The position numbers and the translations under genes were made by a program. Below are positions 19,376 through 20,000 of a stretch of 20,000 bases of DNA, piece by piece. Within the stretch, counting starts at the first letter, position 1, and every line of letters begins with the position of its first letter. This stretch comes from Anaeromyces robustus (taxonomy: Eukaryota > Neocallimastigomycota > Neocallimastigomycetes > Neocallimastigales > Neocallimastigaceae): contig MCFG01000132.1 in NCBI GenBank assembly GCA_002104895.1, positions 1 through 20,000 of the forward strand. Reading direction: 5' to 3'. The notes under the pieces were generated by a model. It saw only the letters and a list, made by a program, of their open reading frames with translations, did no database searches and was not told the origin of the DNA.

Positions 19376-20000
19376 TAAATTATAATTTTTGGAATTTTTA
19401 TATTAAATCTATGAATATATATTATAATATATAATATGAATATAAATAAATAGGAAGCAACTATTCAAAAATTATTAAAAAGACAAGCTTCTAAAAATAC
19501 CAGAGCTACATTAGAAAATGAACAAGTAATAAATAAATGAATAATAATAAACAAATAAATAAATAATTTTTTTTTTTATTTTATTTTTTATTTTAATTTT
19601 TATTTTAATTTTTATTTTAATTTTTATTTTAATAAATTATAGGAAAATAATGCCAAAAATAAAATACCAAATAAAATACGATATCGTATGACGGTAAAAG
19701 GAAATACACTATCCTATCCTGTACATATGATGAATTATTATAAACATATTAATATAAGATTAGGTATTTCCTCAATGACAACGTCGACGACGACAACAAC
19801 GACAGCATCAACGACGACAGCAACGGCAACACCAATTTCAACGTCTATAACAACAACAACCTTAACATCAACATTAACCTCATCCCCCACTTCTATTACA
19901 AATCCTTTTCATCCACCTTCAGTAAAACCAAGAGAAAAATGTAGTATTATTGGTTGTCCAAATTATAAAAAATATAATCATTCCATTACGAAACAACCTA
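17491..20000 (+). CDS. IES2: INO80 complex subunit (Ies2/INO80B type), 3' end outside the window
   Basis: Proposed exons: 17491-18331, 18923-19051, 19232-19338, 19454-19525, 19643 to the window edge. Exon 1 encodes a basic, Asn/Gln-rich start, two long Glu/Asp runs (about residues 128-150 and 190-220) and a Lys/Arg-rich end (SSPRKKKRS, nuclear localisation-like). Exons 3-4 carry the PAPA-1 region (about 333-383): PEEEMLKKSEMARRRKDQNE, then EATIQKLLKRQASK. Exon 5 holds RYRMTVKGNTLSYP, a Thr-rich insert and KCSIIGCPNYKKY, the start of a zinc-HIT finger with Cys483 and Cys488; the remaining ligands are beyond 20000. PAPA-1 followed by zf-HIT is diagnostic of Ies2/INO80B, which in yeast binds and activates the Ino80 ATPase. 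The exon 1/2 junction is the weak point: donor 18332 with acceptor 18922 keeps frame, but acceptor 18917 would suit a different donor. The N-terminal acidic region looks longer than in yeast Ies2. Confidence 0.85.
18532..18584. repeat. (AAT)n microsatellite in intron 1 of the INO80 subunit gene
   Basis: About eighteen AAT triplets lie in the long first intron (18332-18922), which also holds a short TATACA-like run at about 18385-18425. Confidence 0.8.
18741..18830 (+). repeat. Perfect 45-bp tandem duplication
   Basis: Positions 18741-18785 and 18786-18830 are identical, base for base, and directly adjacent. The unit contains AACTGATTATATCATTATTT, which is not simple-sequence DNA, so this is a true segmental duplication. 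It lies inside intron 1 of the INO80 subunit gene. Confidence 0.92.
19114..19156. repeat. (TATAA)n pentamer array in intron 2 of the INO80 subunit gene
   Basis: Eight to nine copies of TATAA lie in intron 2 (19052-19231), next to a short (GAA)n run at 19080-19094. Confidence 0.85.
19584..19632. repeat. 12-mer tandem repeat in intron 4 of the INO80 subunit gene
   Basis: The 12-base unit AATTTTTATTTT repeats three times exactly from 19595 to 19630, with a near copy before it, just upstream of the exon 5 acceptor at 19641-19642. It doubles as the pyrimidine-rich stretch before the splice site. Confidence 0.8.

Overview
The window is extremely A+T-rich nuclear DNA from an intron-bearing eukaryote. 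Genes carry short GT..AG introns packed with triplet repeats, and intergenic DNA is nearly pure A/T. The base composition, the solute-binding-protein/class C receptor fusion and the conserved eukaryotic genes best fit an anaerobic gut fungus (Neocallimastigomycota). That assignment is inference; no rRNA or mitochondrial marker is present.

Layout. Positions 1-972 hold no gene but contain a perfect 17-bp hairpin. Positions 973-5326 (minus strand) hold an 18-exon cullin that splices in frame to 744 codons plus a stop and looks like cullin-1, the SCF ubiquitin-ligase scaffold. From about 6466 to 15397 (plus strand) lies a tandem array of three related genes in three states. The first is an old, internally deleted relic (about 6466-7640). 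The second is a full-length copy with two homopolymer frameshifts and one stop codon (8259-11559). The third is an intact five-exon gene (12390-15397) encoding a 750-aa signal peptide + solute-binding domain + seven-helix receptor. The two full copies share exon boundaries almost to the base, and each has a roughly 280-bp TTA repeat in intron 4.

Positions 15398-17490 are intergenic and repeat-rich. From 17491 to the right edge (plus strand) lies the first part of an INO80 chromatin-remodelling subunit gene (Ies2/INO80B type), with a long acidic N-terminal region, a PAPA-1 region, a Thr-rich insert and the start of a zinc-HIT finger cut off by the window end.

The cullin and the INO80 subunit are housekeeping genes unrelated to each other. 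The receptor array between them is the accessory part: a nutrient-sensor-like family caught in tandem duplication and decay.
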